NCBI GenBank assembly: GCA_041396585.1 | Contig: JAWKYG010000001.1 | Span: 372,001 to 436,000 of the forward strand | Reading direction: 5' to 3' | Length of the DNA stretch: 64,000 nucleotides | Origin: JAUIAI01 sp041396585 | Lineage (GTDB): Bacteria > Pseudomonadota > Gammaproteobacteria > Burkholderiales > Burkholderiaceae_E | In this document: piece after piece, positions 8,972 through 18,921 of the stretch | How positions within the stretch are numbered: position 1 is the stretch's first letter | How the letters are laid out: the number at the start of each line of letters is the position of its first letter | Notes under the pieces: model-generated | The model's database searches: none | What the model was told of the DNA's origin: nothing | The model's input: the letters and a program-made list of their open reading frames with translations, nothing else | Translations under genes and position numbers: made by a program

Positions 8972-9415
8972 TCAGGCGGGGCGGCTCATCTTCAGATGGG
9001 CAATGCCCACCTCCTCGAAGACTGCGCCCTGCGTGGCGAACCCGGCCGCCTCGTACAGGCCGACGACCTGCACCTGGGCATTCAGCGTGAGCGTGCGGGC
9101 GCCCATCGTACGCGCGGTGGCCATCATGAATTCGAGCAGCGCCCGGCCATGCCCGCGCCCGCGCAGCTCGGCCAGCACGGCCAGACGCTCGAGCTTGACG
9201 GTGCCCGGCTCAAGCGGGCGAAGCCGCCCGCAGGCCACGGGTTCGTCGCGAATCTCGCCCAGCACATGGACCGCGTCTTCGTCCAGCCCATCGAACTCCT
9301 CGGCGAACGGGCAGCGTTGCTCCGCGATGAACACGATGGCCCGCACGCTCGCCAGGCGCAGACCGTCACGCGCGAAGCGGGTGCGCCGCAACCGTATCGT
9401 GTCGTCCAAGGGCAT
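8972..9415 (-). CDS. GNAT-family N-acetyltransferase
   Basis: A 147-residue GCN5-related acetyltransferase. The acetyl-CoA binding motif A is seen as ERLAVLAELRGRGHGRALLEFM, with the R/Q-x-x-G-x-G/A pattern (RGRGHG), and the C-terminal LYEAAGF is the usual motif B element. It is close in layout to the ElaA/YjcF-type small acetyltransferases. It lies four bases downstream of the alpha/beta hydrolase gene on the same strand, so the two are probably cotranscribed. The acceptor substrate cannot be read. Confidence 0.85.
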   Translation of the reverse strand: MPLDDTIRLRRTRFARDGLRLASVRAIVFIAEQRCPFAEEFDGLDEDAVHVLGEIRDEPVACGRLRPLEPGTVKLERLAVLAELRGRGHGRALLEFMMATARTMGARTLTLNAQVQVVGLYEAAGFATQGAVFEEVGIAHLKMSRPA

Positions 9416-9419
9416 CGCC

Positions 9420-10238
9420 TCAGTGCTCGAAGGTTCGCCCGAACTCCTCGAGGGCGCCGGTAAAGGCCTTGGGACGCTCCATCGGAATCATGTGGCCGGC
9501 ATCGTGCATGTCGATGCGGGTCGCCTGCGGCAGGGAGGCGAACAACTCGGCGACATTGTTCTCGTCATAGAACACCCGGTCCTGGGTGCCGCTGATGACC
9601 AGGATCGGCAGATCGAGTTCATGCCAGGGGATGTCCCAGGTGGTCTTGCACATCCAGGTGATCAGGTTGTACGCGCCGGAATCCTTCGGCAGCGGGGTGT
9701 AATCCGGCTGGGCGGCGAAATGCTCGGCGCGATGGGCCGCCTGCCAGTCTTCGTTCAGGATGAGATGGAAGAACATGTCCTTCATCAGATTCGGCCCGCC
9801 GACCTCCATCACGCGCAAGGTGGCATCGTTCATCCAGGCGACCCGCGGGGTCAGGCGCCGCAGGGTGTTGATCAGCACCAGCCCCTCGACCCGGCTTCCC
9901 GCCAGTACCGCGCGCGCCGCGTAGAGCCCGCCGATCGACAGCCCGGCGATCACGGGCCGGCTTGGTGCGAGCTCGCTCAGCAGCCGTTGCAGGTCCGCCA
10001 CGATCAGGTCGGCGGTGAGATCCGTGCCCTGGGCATAGGGGCTGTTGGCCTGGCCGCGGGCGTTGTAGACGAGGGTGCCGAAGCCGGCGGCCTGCAGTGC
10101 CGGCACGACGCTGGCATTCCAGAGACCGACATCGCCGGTGATCGGGTTCACGAAGACGAAGGTGACCGCACCATCGCGCGCGGGCGGCGTGTGTTCGTAG
10201 TACAGACCGTTCTGGTCATCGATATTCAGGGTGGGCAT
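9420..10238 (-). CDS. Alpha/beta-fold hydrolase
   Basis: A 272-residue hydrolase. The nucleophile elbow is GLSIGG, the acid is probably the Asp in ISGTQDRVFYDE, and the catalytic His lies in DAGHMIPMERP; together these form a normal Ser-Asp-His triad. I chose the Met at 10238 because GGAGA lies just upstream. A longer frame to 10334 would run into the control region of the divergent dehalogenase gene. It resembles the 3-oxoadipate enol-lactonase/esterase group. Divergent placement against rdhA, with about 120 bases between the starts, suggests shared control and perhaps a hydrolytic step on the same substrate class. Confidence 0.85.
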   Translation of the reverse strand: MPTLNIDDQNGLYYEHTPPARDGAVTFVFVNPITGDVGLWNASVVPALQAAGFGTLVYNARGQANSPYAQGTDLTADLIVADLQRLLSELAPSRPVIAGLSIGGLYAARAVLAGSRVEGLVLINTLRRLTPRVAWMNDATLRVMEVGGPNLMKDMFFHLILNEDWQAAHRAEHFAAQPDYTPLPKDSGAYNLITWMCKTTWDIPWHELDLPILVISGTQDRVFYDENNVAELFASLPQATRIDMHDAGHMIPMERPKAFTGALEEFGRTFEH

Positions 10239-10357
10239 CGTCGATCTCCGTGGCGGGCAAACAGCGTCTTCAATGCAGTATGCCATTCTGTCGGCTGCGA
10301 GACCGGCCCGCCCGGTGTGCGCTTCCGTCGTCAACCATCTTCTGCACGGGGTCTCAG

Positions 10358-12988
10358 ATGCGTCTCTGGTCCAATCGCCACCGACCGTTTCATCTCGGGT
10401 CGATTCCCATGGAGCGGCTCGCGCGGGCGCGCGAGATGCCCGACCTGGATGCGATCCCGGCCATGCAGGCGGTTGACTTCGACTCAGCCGATCCGGCCAG
10501 TCTGAATCATGCGATGGCCCGCTACATCAGCATGTTCGACGTGGTCCGCGACGGACCGGTGAATCCTGTCAGGGGCGAGATACCGGCCGAGCCGCAGGAG
10601 CGCAGCCGGCACCTGAAGAGCGCCGCCTACTATTTCGACGCATCACTCGCCGGTGTCTGCCGGCTGCCCGATGGCGCGCGCCTGCGCGAGCCGATTCGCA
10701 ATCCCCGGGTGCCCGAGCTGGCCGCGGAACTCGAGCGCGGCCAGATCAAGACCTTCGCCGCCGGCATGGACATGATCTATGCCGATGTTCTCGATGCCGC
10801 GCGCGCCACCCTGGGGCCGATCGATGCACATGATCACGTGCTGGTCATCGCGGTCGAACCCTGGCGGGTGCCCAGGCCCGATGAACCGGGCTGTGAATGG
10901 CTGCATGGCACGCAGCTGCAGCGGGCCACGATGCTGGCTGCGTTGACCGCGGTTTTGATCAGCAGCTACCTGCGCATGCTGGGTCACTCGGCGCGCTCGC
11001 ACACCGGCACCTGCAGCGATGTCGATCTCGGCCGCCTGGCGGTGGCTGCCGGCCTGGCCAGCTGGCAGGACGGCGAGGGCCTCGTGAATCCCTACCTGGG
11101 GGGCGGGCTGGGGCTGGCCGCGGTGAGCACGGACCTCGTTCTTGCGGCCGACTCCCCGCTGGCCGCGCAGGTCTCGGCGGGCGCCGATTGGCGCTGGCGG
11201 CTCGGTGTCGGTACCGGCAGGCGGGCGGCCGAGTGCGATCCCTTTGCCACGCGCGACTATGTCCAGGGCGCCTGGCCGTTCGAGACCCTGCGCCGGGTCG
11301 AGCAGCCGACCACCTTCATCGATCATGAGCGGGTGCCGCGCTTTCCGAAACGGGCCGATTTTTTCGCGCGGGTGCTGTGCGGCGACATGGGCCGCAAGGT
11401 GCAGGACGAGGCGCGCAATGCGCACTACGTGATGAAAAGCCCGATCGGCGCCTGCGCGCGCCGGGCGCTGGGCGCCTTGCTGCTGCTGCAGTTCGGCGAG
11501 GCGCGCGGCCCCAAGGCGCCCGGCACCGATGATCCGCAGCGCAATGCCGCCAATCTGAAGGCGGCCAGCTATTACCTGAGCTGTGATGCGGTCGGTCTCT
11601 GCGCGATTCCGGACTGGGCCTATTACTCGCATGACGCCGGCGGCAATCCGATGCCGACCTACCATCCGAACGCGGTCAATCTGCTGCTCGACCAGGGTTA
11701 CGAGACCATGGCCGGCTGCAGCGGCGATGACTGGATCTCGGTGGCCCAGAGCATGCGCGCCTATCTGAGATTTTCCCTGCTAGGCGGGGTCATCGGCGAG
11801 CAGATCCGGCGGCTGGGCTATGGCGCCCGCGTGCACACGGTGCTCGACGGTGATGTGTTGCAGCCGCCCCTGCTGCTGTTGTCGGGTCTGGGCGAGGTCA
11901 GCCGCATCGGCGAGGTCATCCTGAACCCGTTTCTCGGGCCCCGTCTCAAGAGCGGCACGGTCAGCACCGATATGCCGATGGCCTTCGACAAGCCGATCGA
12001 CTTCGGCCTGCAACGCTTCTGCGAGGGCTGCAACAAGTGCGCACGTGAATGCCCGTCGGGCGCGATCAGTGCCGGGCCGAAACTGATGTACAACGGCTAC
12101 GAAATTTGGAAGTCCGACGCCGAGAAGTGTGCGCGTTACCGGATCACCAATCAGGGCGGGGGCATGTGCGGGCGCTGCATGAAGACCTGCCCCTGGAATC
12201 TCGAGGGCACCGAGCTGGACCGGGCCTTTCGCTGGCTGGCCATGCGTGTGCCCGATCAGGCGCCGCTGCTGAGCGGGCTCGATGATGCGCTCGATCGTGG
12301 CGACATCAATCCGCAGAAGAAATGGTGGTGGGACATCGAGCTGGACCGGACCAGTGGCGGCTATGTGCGGGCCAGGCAAACCCATCAGCGCGGCCTGAAC
12401 AAGGGTCTGAAGCTGCGCTACGAGGATCAGACCCTGGCGGTCTATCCCGCAGACCGGATGCCGCCGCCGTTTCCGGTCGCGTTTCCTGTCGATCGGGAGG
12501 AGGGCATTGCACGCTATCGCGCACTGATCACGCCGGCCGAGTATCGGCGCCGGCTGGCTGCTGGTGAAACCGCCGACCTGGTGCCGGCGTTTTCGATGCC
12601 CACTGGCGAGCCGCCGGTGTTTCCGGTCACGCTGGTGCGCCGCGAGGAGATGTCCGGCGACATCGCCCGTTACGAGTTCGCGGCGCCCGATGGGGGTGAG
12701 TTGCCGCCGTTCGATCCGGGGGCCCATATCGAGGTGGTGATCGCACCCGAGTATCTGCGCCAGTACAGCCTGGCCGGTGATCCGGCCGATCGCAGCCGCT
12801 ATGTGCTCGGCGTGTTGCGCGAAGCGACTGGCCGGGGCGGCAGCCAGCTGATGCACCGGGCGTTCCGACCCGGCAAGCGGGTATTCATCAGCAAACCGGT
12901 CAATCATTTTCCACTGATCGACGATACCGGTACGGCGCTGCTCTTTGCCGGCGGTATCGGCGTGACCCTTGCTCACCATGGCTCATGA
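10358..12988 (+). CDS. rdhA: Catabolic reductive dehalogenase (BhbA/NpRdhA type) fused to reductase module, truncated by frameshift
   Basis: Corrinoid iron-sulfur reductive dehalogenase of the cytoplasmic, catabolic class: no Tat signal and no membrane anchor. The product starts MRLWSNRHRPFHLGSIP. An RdhA-type B12-binding region follows. Two ferredoxin-type cluster motifs are clear, CEGCNKCARECP and, about 55 residues on, MCGRCMKTCPWN. After residue ~760 a phthalate-dioxygenase-reductase-like flavin domain begins (LRQYSLAGDPADRSRY) and reaches the NAD-site motif FAGGIGVT. There the frame breaks at the C run 12966-12968 and stops at 12988. The rest of the protein continues in another frame (next entry). 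Two missing bases, or one extra, would give a single protein of about 1,071 residues, the architecture described for BhbA, where reductase and dehalogenase are one chain. The substrate class known for relatives is halogenated hydroxybenzoate/phenol; the actual substrate is unknown. Confidence 0.85.
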   Translation: MRLWSNRHRPFHLGSIPMERLARAREMPDLDAIPAMQAVDFDSADPASLNHAMARYISMFDVVRDGPVNPVRGEIPAEPQERSRHLKSAAYYFDASLAGVCRLPDGARLREPIRNPRVPELAAELERGQIKTFAAGMDMIYADVLDAARATLGPIDAHDHVLVIAVEPWRVPRPDEPGCEWLHGTQLQRATMLAALTAVLISSYLRMLGHSARSHTGTCSDVDLGRLAVAAGLASWQDGEGLVNPYLGGGLGLAAVSTDLVLAADSPLAAQVSAGADWRWRLGVGTGRRAAECDPFATRDYVQGAWPFETLRRVEQPTTFIDHERVPRFPKRADFFARVLCGDMGRKVQDEARNAHYVMKSPIGACARRALGALLLLQFGEARGPKAPGTDDPQRNAANLKAASYYLSCDAVGLCAIPDWAYYSHDAGGNPMPTYHPNAVNLLLDQGYETMAGCSGDDWISVAQSMRAYLRFSLLGGVIGEQIRRLGYGARVHTVLDGDVLQPPLLLLSGLGEVSRIGEVILNPFLGPRLKSGTVSTDMPMAFDKPIDFGLQRFCEGCNKCARECPSGAISAGPKLMYNGYEIWKSDAEKCARYRITNQGGGMCGRCMKTCPWNLEGTELDRAFRWLAMRVPDQAPLLSGLDDALDRGDINPQKKWWWDIELDRTSGGYVRARQTHQRGLNKGLKLRYEDQTLAVYPADRMPPPFPVAFPVDREEGIARYRALITPAEYRRRLAAGETADLVPAFSMPTGEPPVFPVTLVRREEMSGDIARYEFAAPDGGELPPFDPGAHIEVVIAPEYLRQYSLAGDPADRSRYVLGVLREATGRGGSQLMHRAFRPGKRVFISKPVNHFPLIDDTGTALLFAGGIGVTLAHHGS

Positions 12989-13571
12989 ACTGCATCGCCG
13001 CGCCCGGCCGTTCGTGCTGCACTACAGCGTGGCCAGCCGCGCCTCGGCCGGCTTTCTCGATGAGCTCGCGCAGGTGCCGTGGGCCGATCATGTGCGGCTG
13101 CATGTCAAGGACGAGGGCGGGCGGGCGGATCTCGCCGCGCTCCTGCCCGGCTATGCCCCGGGGGATCATCTGTATACCTGTGGGTCGGCCCGCTACATGG
13201 AGTCGGTGCTGGCCGAGGCCGCCCGCAAGGGCTGGCCGGAAAGCGCCTGCCACTGCGAGTACTTCAGCGTGCCGCAGGATCCCGATCGCATCGATTCACC
13301 ATTCACGCTGCACCTGAGCCGGCGCGACCTCGATCTCGAGATTCCCGCCGGGCGCAGCGCCACCGATGTGCTGGAGGAGGCGGGCATCCTCATCGACGTC
13401 AAGTGTGCCGATGGCATCTGCGGTGTCTGCGCGGTCAACTATGACGCCCAGGCCTCGTCACCGATCGAGCATCGCGATCATGTGCTGAGCGCGCGCGAGC
13501 GCGAGTCCCGGGTCGTGCTGTGTTCATCGCGCTGTGCCCAGGCCGGTGGCCGGCTGGTGATCGATCTATGA
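12969..13571 (+). CDS. C-terminal half of the dehalogenase-linked reductase: NAD-domain remainder plus [2Fe-2S] ferredoxin
   Basis: This frame picks up exactly where the dehalogenase frame is lost: LLTMAHELHRRARPFVLHYS is the expected continuation of GGIGVT(P) in the NAD-binding domain. A DHLYTCGSARYMESVL segment follows, then a plant-type [2Fe-2S] ferredoxin domain with KCADGICGVC and a later Cys near VVLCSS. It ends in GGRLVIDL, like the intact paralogue at 17819-18901. If translated separately it could start at TTG 12969 or ATG 12978, the latter overlapping the upstream stop by 11 bases. A split inside a Rossmann-like domain is unlikely to give two working subunits, so frameshift decay, a sequence error or recoding is more likely. 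Its stop overlaps the start of the MFS gene. Confidence 0.85.
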   Translation: MLTMAHELHRRARPFVLHYSVASRASAGFLDELAQVPWADHVRLHVKDEGGRADLAALLPGYAPGDHLYTCGSARYMESVLAEAARKGWPESACHCEYFSVPQDPDRIDSPFTLHLSRRDLDLEIPAGRSATDVLEEAGILIDVKCADGICGVCAVNYDAQASSPIEHRDHVLSARERESRVVLCSSRCAQAGGRLVIDL

Positions 13572-14797
13572 GCGGGCAGGCCACGGCGCAGGCTGCGCCG
13601 GCCGCCGTGCCTGTGCCGCGGCGTGTGCTGCCGGTGATCGTGCTGGCCCAGTTGTGTGGCGCTTCGCTCTGGTTCGCCGGCAATGCGATCATCCCCTCGC
13701 TCGAGCGACGCTGGCAGCTGGACAGCACCGAGGTGGGATGGCTGCTGGGCGCGGTCAATACCGGCTTCATCGTGGGCACCCTGGTGTATGCCTTGCTACT
13801 GATCGCCGACCGGTTTCGTGCCCGCTTCGTCTTTCTGATCAGCGCCACGCTGGCGGCGCTGGCCAACGCGGTGTTACCGGCCGTGTTCGACAACTACGAG
13901 GCCATGTTGATCAGCCGCCTGCTGGTCGGTTTCTTCCTGGCCGGCATCTACCCGGTGGGCATGCGGGTGGCAACCGACTGGTACCGTCATGGCCTGGGGG
14001 CGGCGCTCGGCCTGCTGGTGGGCGCGTTGGTGTTCGCCACCGCCTTGCCGCATGTGGTGCGTGCGGCCGGCATCGGGCTGGCACCGATTACCGTCCTCGA
14101 GACCTTGTCGGTGCTTGCGGTCTGTGGCGGGCTGGCGATGGTCCTGCTGGTGCCCGACCCGCCTGGCCGTGCCCCGAGCCGCAGGGGTCTGGACGTCCGG
14201 GCACTGAGCGTGATCTGGCGCGATCCCAGGGTGCGGGCCTCGGCCTTCGGCTATTTCGGGCATATGTGGGAGCTGTACGCGGTCTTGTCGTTCACGCCGT
14301 TGATCATCGCCACCTATCTGCATACGGGAATCACCGGCGGCGTTTCGCTGCTAAGCTTCTTCGTGATCGCGGCCGGCAGCCTGGGGTGCATCGTCGGCGG
14401 CCTGCTCGCCGGCCGGGTGGGTAGCGCCCGGGTCGCGGTCTGGCAGCTCGCCACCAGCGGTCTTTGCTGCCTGCTGGTGCCCTGGATGATGAACGCGCCG
14501 TGGCCGCTGTTCGCGCTCTGGATCCTGGTCTGGGGGACGACCGTCTCGGGCGATTCGCCGCAGTTCAGCACACTGACGGCGCTGAACTGCCCACCGGCGG
14601 TGGTCGGCAGCGTGCTCACCCTGGTGAATTGCATCGGCTTCGCGATCAGCGTCAGCTCGATCCAGCTGGTTGCCTGGTGGCTCGGGCACGGCACGCTGAA
14701 CCAGGTTTTGCCGTGGCTCGCCCTGGGGCCGGCAATCGGGCTGTGGGCGATGCGACCACTGCTGCGCGAGCACCGCGGCGCGGGCGGTCCCTCTTGA
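13568..14797 (+). CDS. MFS transporter
   Basis: A 409-residue integral membrane protein with about twelve hydrophobic segments and the Major Facilitator fold. The N-terminal half contains LCGASLWFAGNAI, and MRVATDWYRHGLGAALG is in the first-half signature position. The start at 13568 overlaps the stop of the ferredoxin half of the dehalogenase (ATGA), showing translational coupling. It is therefore probably cotranscribed with rdhA and imports the halogenated substrate or exports its product. I saw no frame damage in it. Substrate specificity is inferred from position only. Confidence 0.88.
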   Translation: MSGQATAQAAPAAVPVPRRVLPVIVLAQLCGASLWFAGNAIIPSLERRWQLDSTEVGWLLGAVNTGFIVGTLVYALLLIADRFRARFVFLISATLAALANAVLPAVFDNYEAMLISRLLVGFFLAGIYPVGMRVATDWYRHGLGAALGLLVGALVFATALPHVVRAAGIGLAPITVLETLSVLAVCGGLAMVLLVPDPPGRAPSRRGLDVRALSVIWRDPRVRASAFGYFGHMWELYAVLSFTPLIIATYLHTGITGGVSLLSFFVIAAGSLGCIVGGLLAGRVGSARVAVWQLATSGLCCLLVPWMMNAPWPLFALWILVWGTTVSGDSPQFSTLTALNCPPAVVGSVLTLVNCIGFAISVSSIQLVAWWLGHGTLNQVLPWLALGPAIGLWAMRPLLREHRGAGGPS

Positions 14798-14902
14798 CGA
14801 GCGCCGGCGATTCATGATTTTCTTGGCGGCGTACTCGTGTTTACCGCGGGTGCGCGGCGATGGTCCGGCCTCGCCGGCGTTCCGCGCTGTCAGGGTTCGG
14901 CC

Positions 14903-15541
14903 ATGGATCTCATCGCTCCGGTTCTCGACCAATGCGCGCGCCGCGCGCTGCCGCTGGCCGCGGTCTCCATGACCGCCTTGCCAAGGGCGGACACGCCGTT
15001 TCTCCTGCTGCTTTTCTGGCATGGCTTCGACCGCGGGTCGAGTGCGCGTCTGGCCAGTCTCGGGCTGACACCGCGCGCGGTGCCAGGCACTGCACTGCAG
15101 ATCAATCAGCGATGGTCGGAGATCGGTGTCATCGAGCGCGCACTGCTCGATCTCGCCTGGCGTCTGGGTGCCTGGAATGTCGAGCGCACCGAGCAGCGCG
15201 GTTGCAACACGATCGGCGCACCGGAGCGCGAGGCGCTCGAATGCCGCCAGGCCTTCGGTGACTACGCACCGGAACGCAGCGGCGATCCGGAATGGATCGA
15301 GGCACCCGACCGGCGCGAGATGCTGGATCTCGGTGCCCGCATCGGTTTCGTGCGATGGCTTTTCCGGCCGGTACACCGTGGCTTGTGGGCGTCGGTGGCC
15401 GATGATGCGACGCTGGTCGACGATGGCGGCCGGCCGGGAGCCTGCCCGCTCGGGCCCGAGCCGCTGCGCCGGCCGTGGCGGCGCTCACGTCATGTCTACC
15501 GCCTGGGGCGTGGCCGCGGGCTCTGGTTGCCATCGCGCTGA
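14903..15541 (+). CDS. Conserved hypothetical protein
   Basis: A 212-residue protein whose family I do not recognise. It is predicted to be soluble, rich in Arg and Trp, with no signal peptide. It contains segments such as GCNTIGAPEREALECRQAFG and REMLDLGARIGFVRWLFRP. I placed the start at 14903, where the protein-like composition begins; the frame is also open back to 14837. It lies between the MFS gene and groES, directly upstream of the heat-shock promoter, and its codon use resembles the neighbouring real genes. No function is proposed. Confidence 0.5.
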   Translation: MDLIAPVLDQCARRALPLAAVSMTALPRADTPFLLLLFWHGFDRGSSARLASLGLTPRAVPGTALQINQRWSEIGVIERALLDLAWRLGAWNVERTEQRGCNTIGAPEREALECRQAFGDYAPERSGDPEWIEAPDRREMLDLGARIGFVRWLFRPVHRGLWASVADDATLVDDGGRPGACPLGPEPLRRPWRRSRHVYRLGRGRGLWLPSR

Positions 15542-15582
15542 ATTGCGCGAACCGCACCGAGAATTTTTTTCGCTGCGGGGTA

Positions 15583-15610
15583 CTTGAAACCCTTCCGGCC
15601 GCCCCCATCT
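15583..15610 (+). promoter_or_regulatory. Sigma-32 heat-shock promoter of groESL
   Basis: CTTGAAA at 15583-15589 and CCCCATCT at 15603-15610 are separated by 13 bases. This is a complete match to the sigma-32 consensus CTTGAAA-N(11-16)-CCCCATNT. Transcription would start near 15617, about 127 bases before the groES start codon. Heat-shock control of groESL by RpoH is the norm in proteobacteria. Confidence 0.9.
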
Positions 15611-15625
15611 GCCCACCGCCGCGCC

Positions 15626-15655
15626 GATCGAAGCGCCTCTATGGGGGCTTCGATC
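15626..15655 (+). repeat. Perfect 9-bp inverted repeat in the groES leader (not CIRCE)
   Basis: GATCGAAGC at 15626-15634 is repeated inverted as GCTTCGATC at 15647-15655, with a 12-base spacer. It sits just after the predicted sigma-32 start site and about 75 bases before the ribosome-binding site. The layout (two 9-base arms in the leader) recalls the HrcA operator CIRCE, but the bases are unlike TTAGCACTC/GAGTGCTAA. It could be a different operator or an RNA hairpin. Confidence 0.6.
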
Positions 15656-15743
15656 CGGCCATGGCGAGGATTGCGGTCATCGGCAATCGTCGGGGGCCGC
15701 CAGTCCGTCTCTCTTCATGATGATCTGACCCAAGGAGTTCGAA

Positions 15744-16061
15744 ATGAAACTTCGTCCTCTTCACGACCGGATTGTCGTCAAGCGTATCGACGCCGAACGC
15801 AAGACCAGCTCCGGTATCGTGATCCCAGACTCAGCAACCGAGAAGCCCGAGCAAGGCGAGGTCATCGCCGTCGGCCAGGGCCGCGTGCTCGATGACGGCA
15901 AGCTGCGCAAACCGGCGGTGGCCGCCGGTGACCTGGTCTTGTTCGGCAAATACGCCGGGCAGACGGTCACCGTCGATGGCCAGGAGTTGCTGGTGTTGCG
16001 TGAAGAAGATGTGTTGGCCGTGCTGGAGCACGAGCCGGTCGCCATGCCCAAGGCGGCCTGA
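15744..16061 (+). CDS. groES: Co-chaperonin GroES
   Basis: A 105-residue protein with the full GroES sequence pattern: MKLRPLHDRIVVKR at the start, the mobile loop around ERKTSSGIVIPDSATEKP, and GKYAGQ and the EDVLAVLE region near the end. It caps the GroEL folding chamber in the cytoplasm. A few extra residues (EPVAMPKAA) follow the usual end. AAGGAG lies about seven bases before the ATG. It is driven by the sigma-32 promoter at 15583-15610 and is followed after 31 bases by groEL. Confidence 0.97.
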   Translation: MKLRPLHDRIVVKRIDAERKTSSGIVIPDSATEKPEQGEVIAVGQGRVLDDGKLRKPAVAAGDLVLFGKYAGQTVTVDGQELLVLREEDVLAVLEHEPVAMPKAA

Positions 16062-16092
16062 ACAACCCCCCATATCCACGGAGTAAATACAG

Positions 16093-17718
<1,626 letters not shown>

Positions 17719-17725
17719 GCGGTGG

Positions 17726-17753
17726 CGGGCCCGCCCCCCCCGGGGCGGGCCCG
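17726..17753 (+). terminator. GC-rich hairpin after groEL
   Basis: A 12-bp perfect stem (17726-17737 with 17742-17753) encloses a four-base loop, starting eight bases after the groEL stop. No T-run follows, so it is either a weak or factor-assisted terminator, or an RNA-stabilising 3' hairpin that separates groEL from the reductase gene. Confidence 0.6.
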
Positions 17754-17818
17754 AAGTCAGGTCGGAACGGCGATTGTTCTTGACCGGGGAGTGGTTCCTG
17801 CGCCAGACTCCCGGCTCA

Positions 17819-18901
17819 ATGAATACTGTATACAAAACGCCGGATCCCGGCTCTGCAAGCCTGGCTGCCGCGGGTTCCCCGGGGCCCGCCGTGCCGGCGT
17901 GCGGCCACCCGCGCGGCCATGGCCACACGCGCCTGCAGGCGGCGGATTTCGTCACGCTGAAGCTGATGGTGCGTGGTGTGCGCATCGAAACCGACGACAT
18001 CCGGGTCTACGAGCTTTGCGATCCGCACGGACGGGCACTGCCCCAGACGGCCGCTGGCGCGCATGTCGACGTCCATCTTGCCGGAGGGCGGGTACGCAGC
18101 TATTCGCTGGCGGGTGACCCGCGCGACCGGTCGGGCTGGTGGCTGGCGGTTCAGCGCGAAATGCGCGGGCGTGGCGGCTCGCGCACGATGCACGACACGG
18201 TTCGCCCGGGTGACATCCTCACCGTGGGGCAGCCGCGGCAGGACTTCGGTCTGATCGATGGCGCGCACCGGTCGCTTCTGCTGGCCGACGGGATCGGGAT
18301 CGCGCCGCTGAAGGCCATGGCGCACGAGCTCACCCATCGGGGCGCCCCCTTCGAGCTTCACTATGCGGCGCGCACATCGCGCCAGGCGGCCTTCGTCGAC
18401 GCCTTGCGCGAGCTTCTCCAGGCCGACGCCCTGCATCTGTATTTCGATGCCGGCGAGCCCGTGCGGCGCCTCGATATTGCCGCTCTGCTGCGCGAGCCTG
18501 CGCCCGGCACCCATGCCTACTTTTGCGGCTCTTCCGGATTCATGGCCGACTGTGAGCAGGCGCTGCGCCACTGGCCGCCGGGAATGACGCACGCGCAGCA
18601 CTTCACGGCACCGGCGCCGGTGGCCGATCCGATCGCGAGCGGCGGTTTCGAGGTCTACCTGGCGCGCAGTCGGGTCCGTGTGCCGGTGGCGCCCGGCCAG
18701 AGCATCGTGCGTGCGCTCGAGCTGACCGGAAGGCGCGTGCCCACATCTTGTCTGGCGGGCATCTGCGGCGCGTGCAAGACGCGGGTGCTCGACGGCGAGG
18801 TCGAGCATCGCGATTTCATCCTCTCCGAACACGAGAGGCAGTGTGCCATGACCGTTTGTGTATCCCGGGCCAGGGGCGGGCGCCTGGTGCTAGACCTTTG
18901 A
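17819..18901 (+). CDS. Phthalate-dioxygenase-reductase-like ferredoxin reductase (FMN/NAD/[2Fe-2S])
   Basis: An intact 360-residue oxidoreductase of the VanB/phthalate dioxygenase reductase class. Domain order is a flavin domain with RSYSLAGDPRDRSGWW, an NAD domain with LLLADGIGIAPLKAMAHEL, and a C-terminal plant-type ferredoxin with CLAGICGACKTRV and a distal Cys at MTVCVSRA. It moves electrons from NAD(P)H to a partner oxygenase or other acceptor. It is the full-length counterpart of the broken reductase module of the dehalogenase at 10358-13571, with the same order and the same GGRLVLDL ending. The start at 17819 follows the groEL hairpin. No oxygenase component is nearby, so its partner is open. 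Together with the aldolase gene it may form a two-gene unit. Confidence 0.88.
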   Translation: MNTVYKTPDPGSASLAAAGSPGPAVPACGHPRGHGHTRLQAADFVTLKLMVRGVRIETDDIRVYELCDPHGRALPQTAAGAHVDVHLAGGRVRSYSLAGDPRDRSGWWLAVQREMRGRGGSRTMHDTVRPGDILTVGQPRQDFGLIDGAHRSLLLADGIGIAPLKAMAHELTHRGAPFELHYAARTSRQAAFVDALRELLQADALHLYFDAGEPVRRLDIAALLREPAPGTHAYFCGSSGFMADCEQALRHWPPGMTHAQHFTAPAPVADPIASGGFEVYLARSRVRVPVAPGQSIVRALELTGRRVPTSCLAGICGACKTRVLDGEVEHRDFILSEHERQCAMTVCVSRARGGRLVLDL

Positions 18902-18921
18902 AACATCTACTGGAAACCACC

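Noticed and set aside
12978..13571. Separate ferredoxin-reductase subunit gene overlapping rdhA
   Set aside because: It begins in the middle of the NAD-binding domain, so an independent subunit is unlikely; a frameshifted continuation explains it better.
15541..15743. CIRCE operator upstream of groES
   Set aside because: I searched for TTAGCACTC and GAGTGCTAA by eye and found neither; the palindrome present has different bases.
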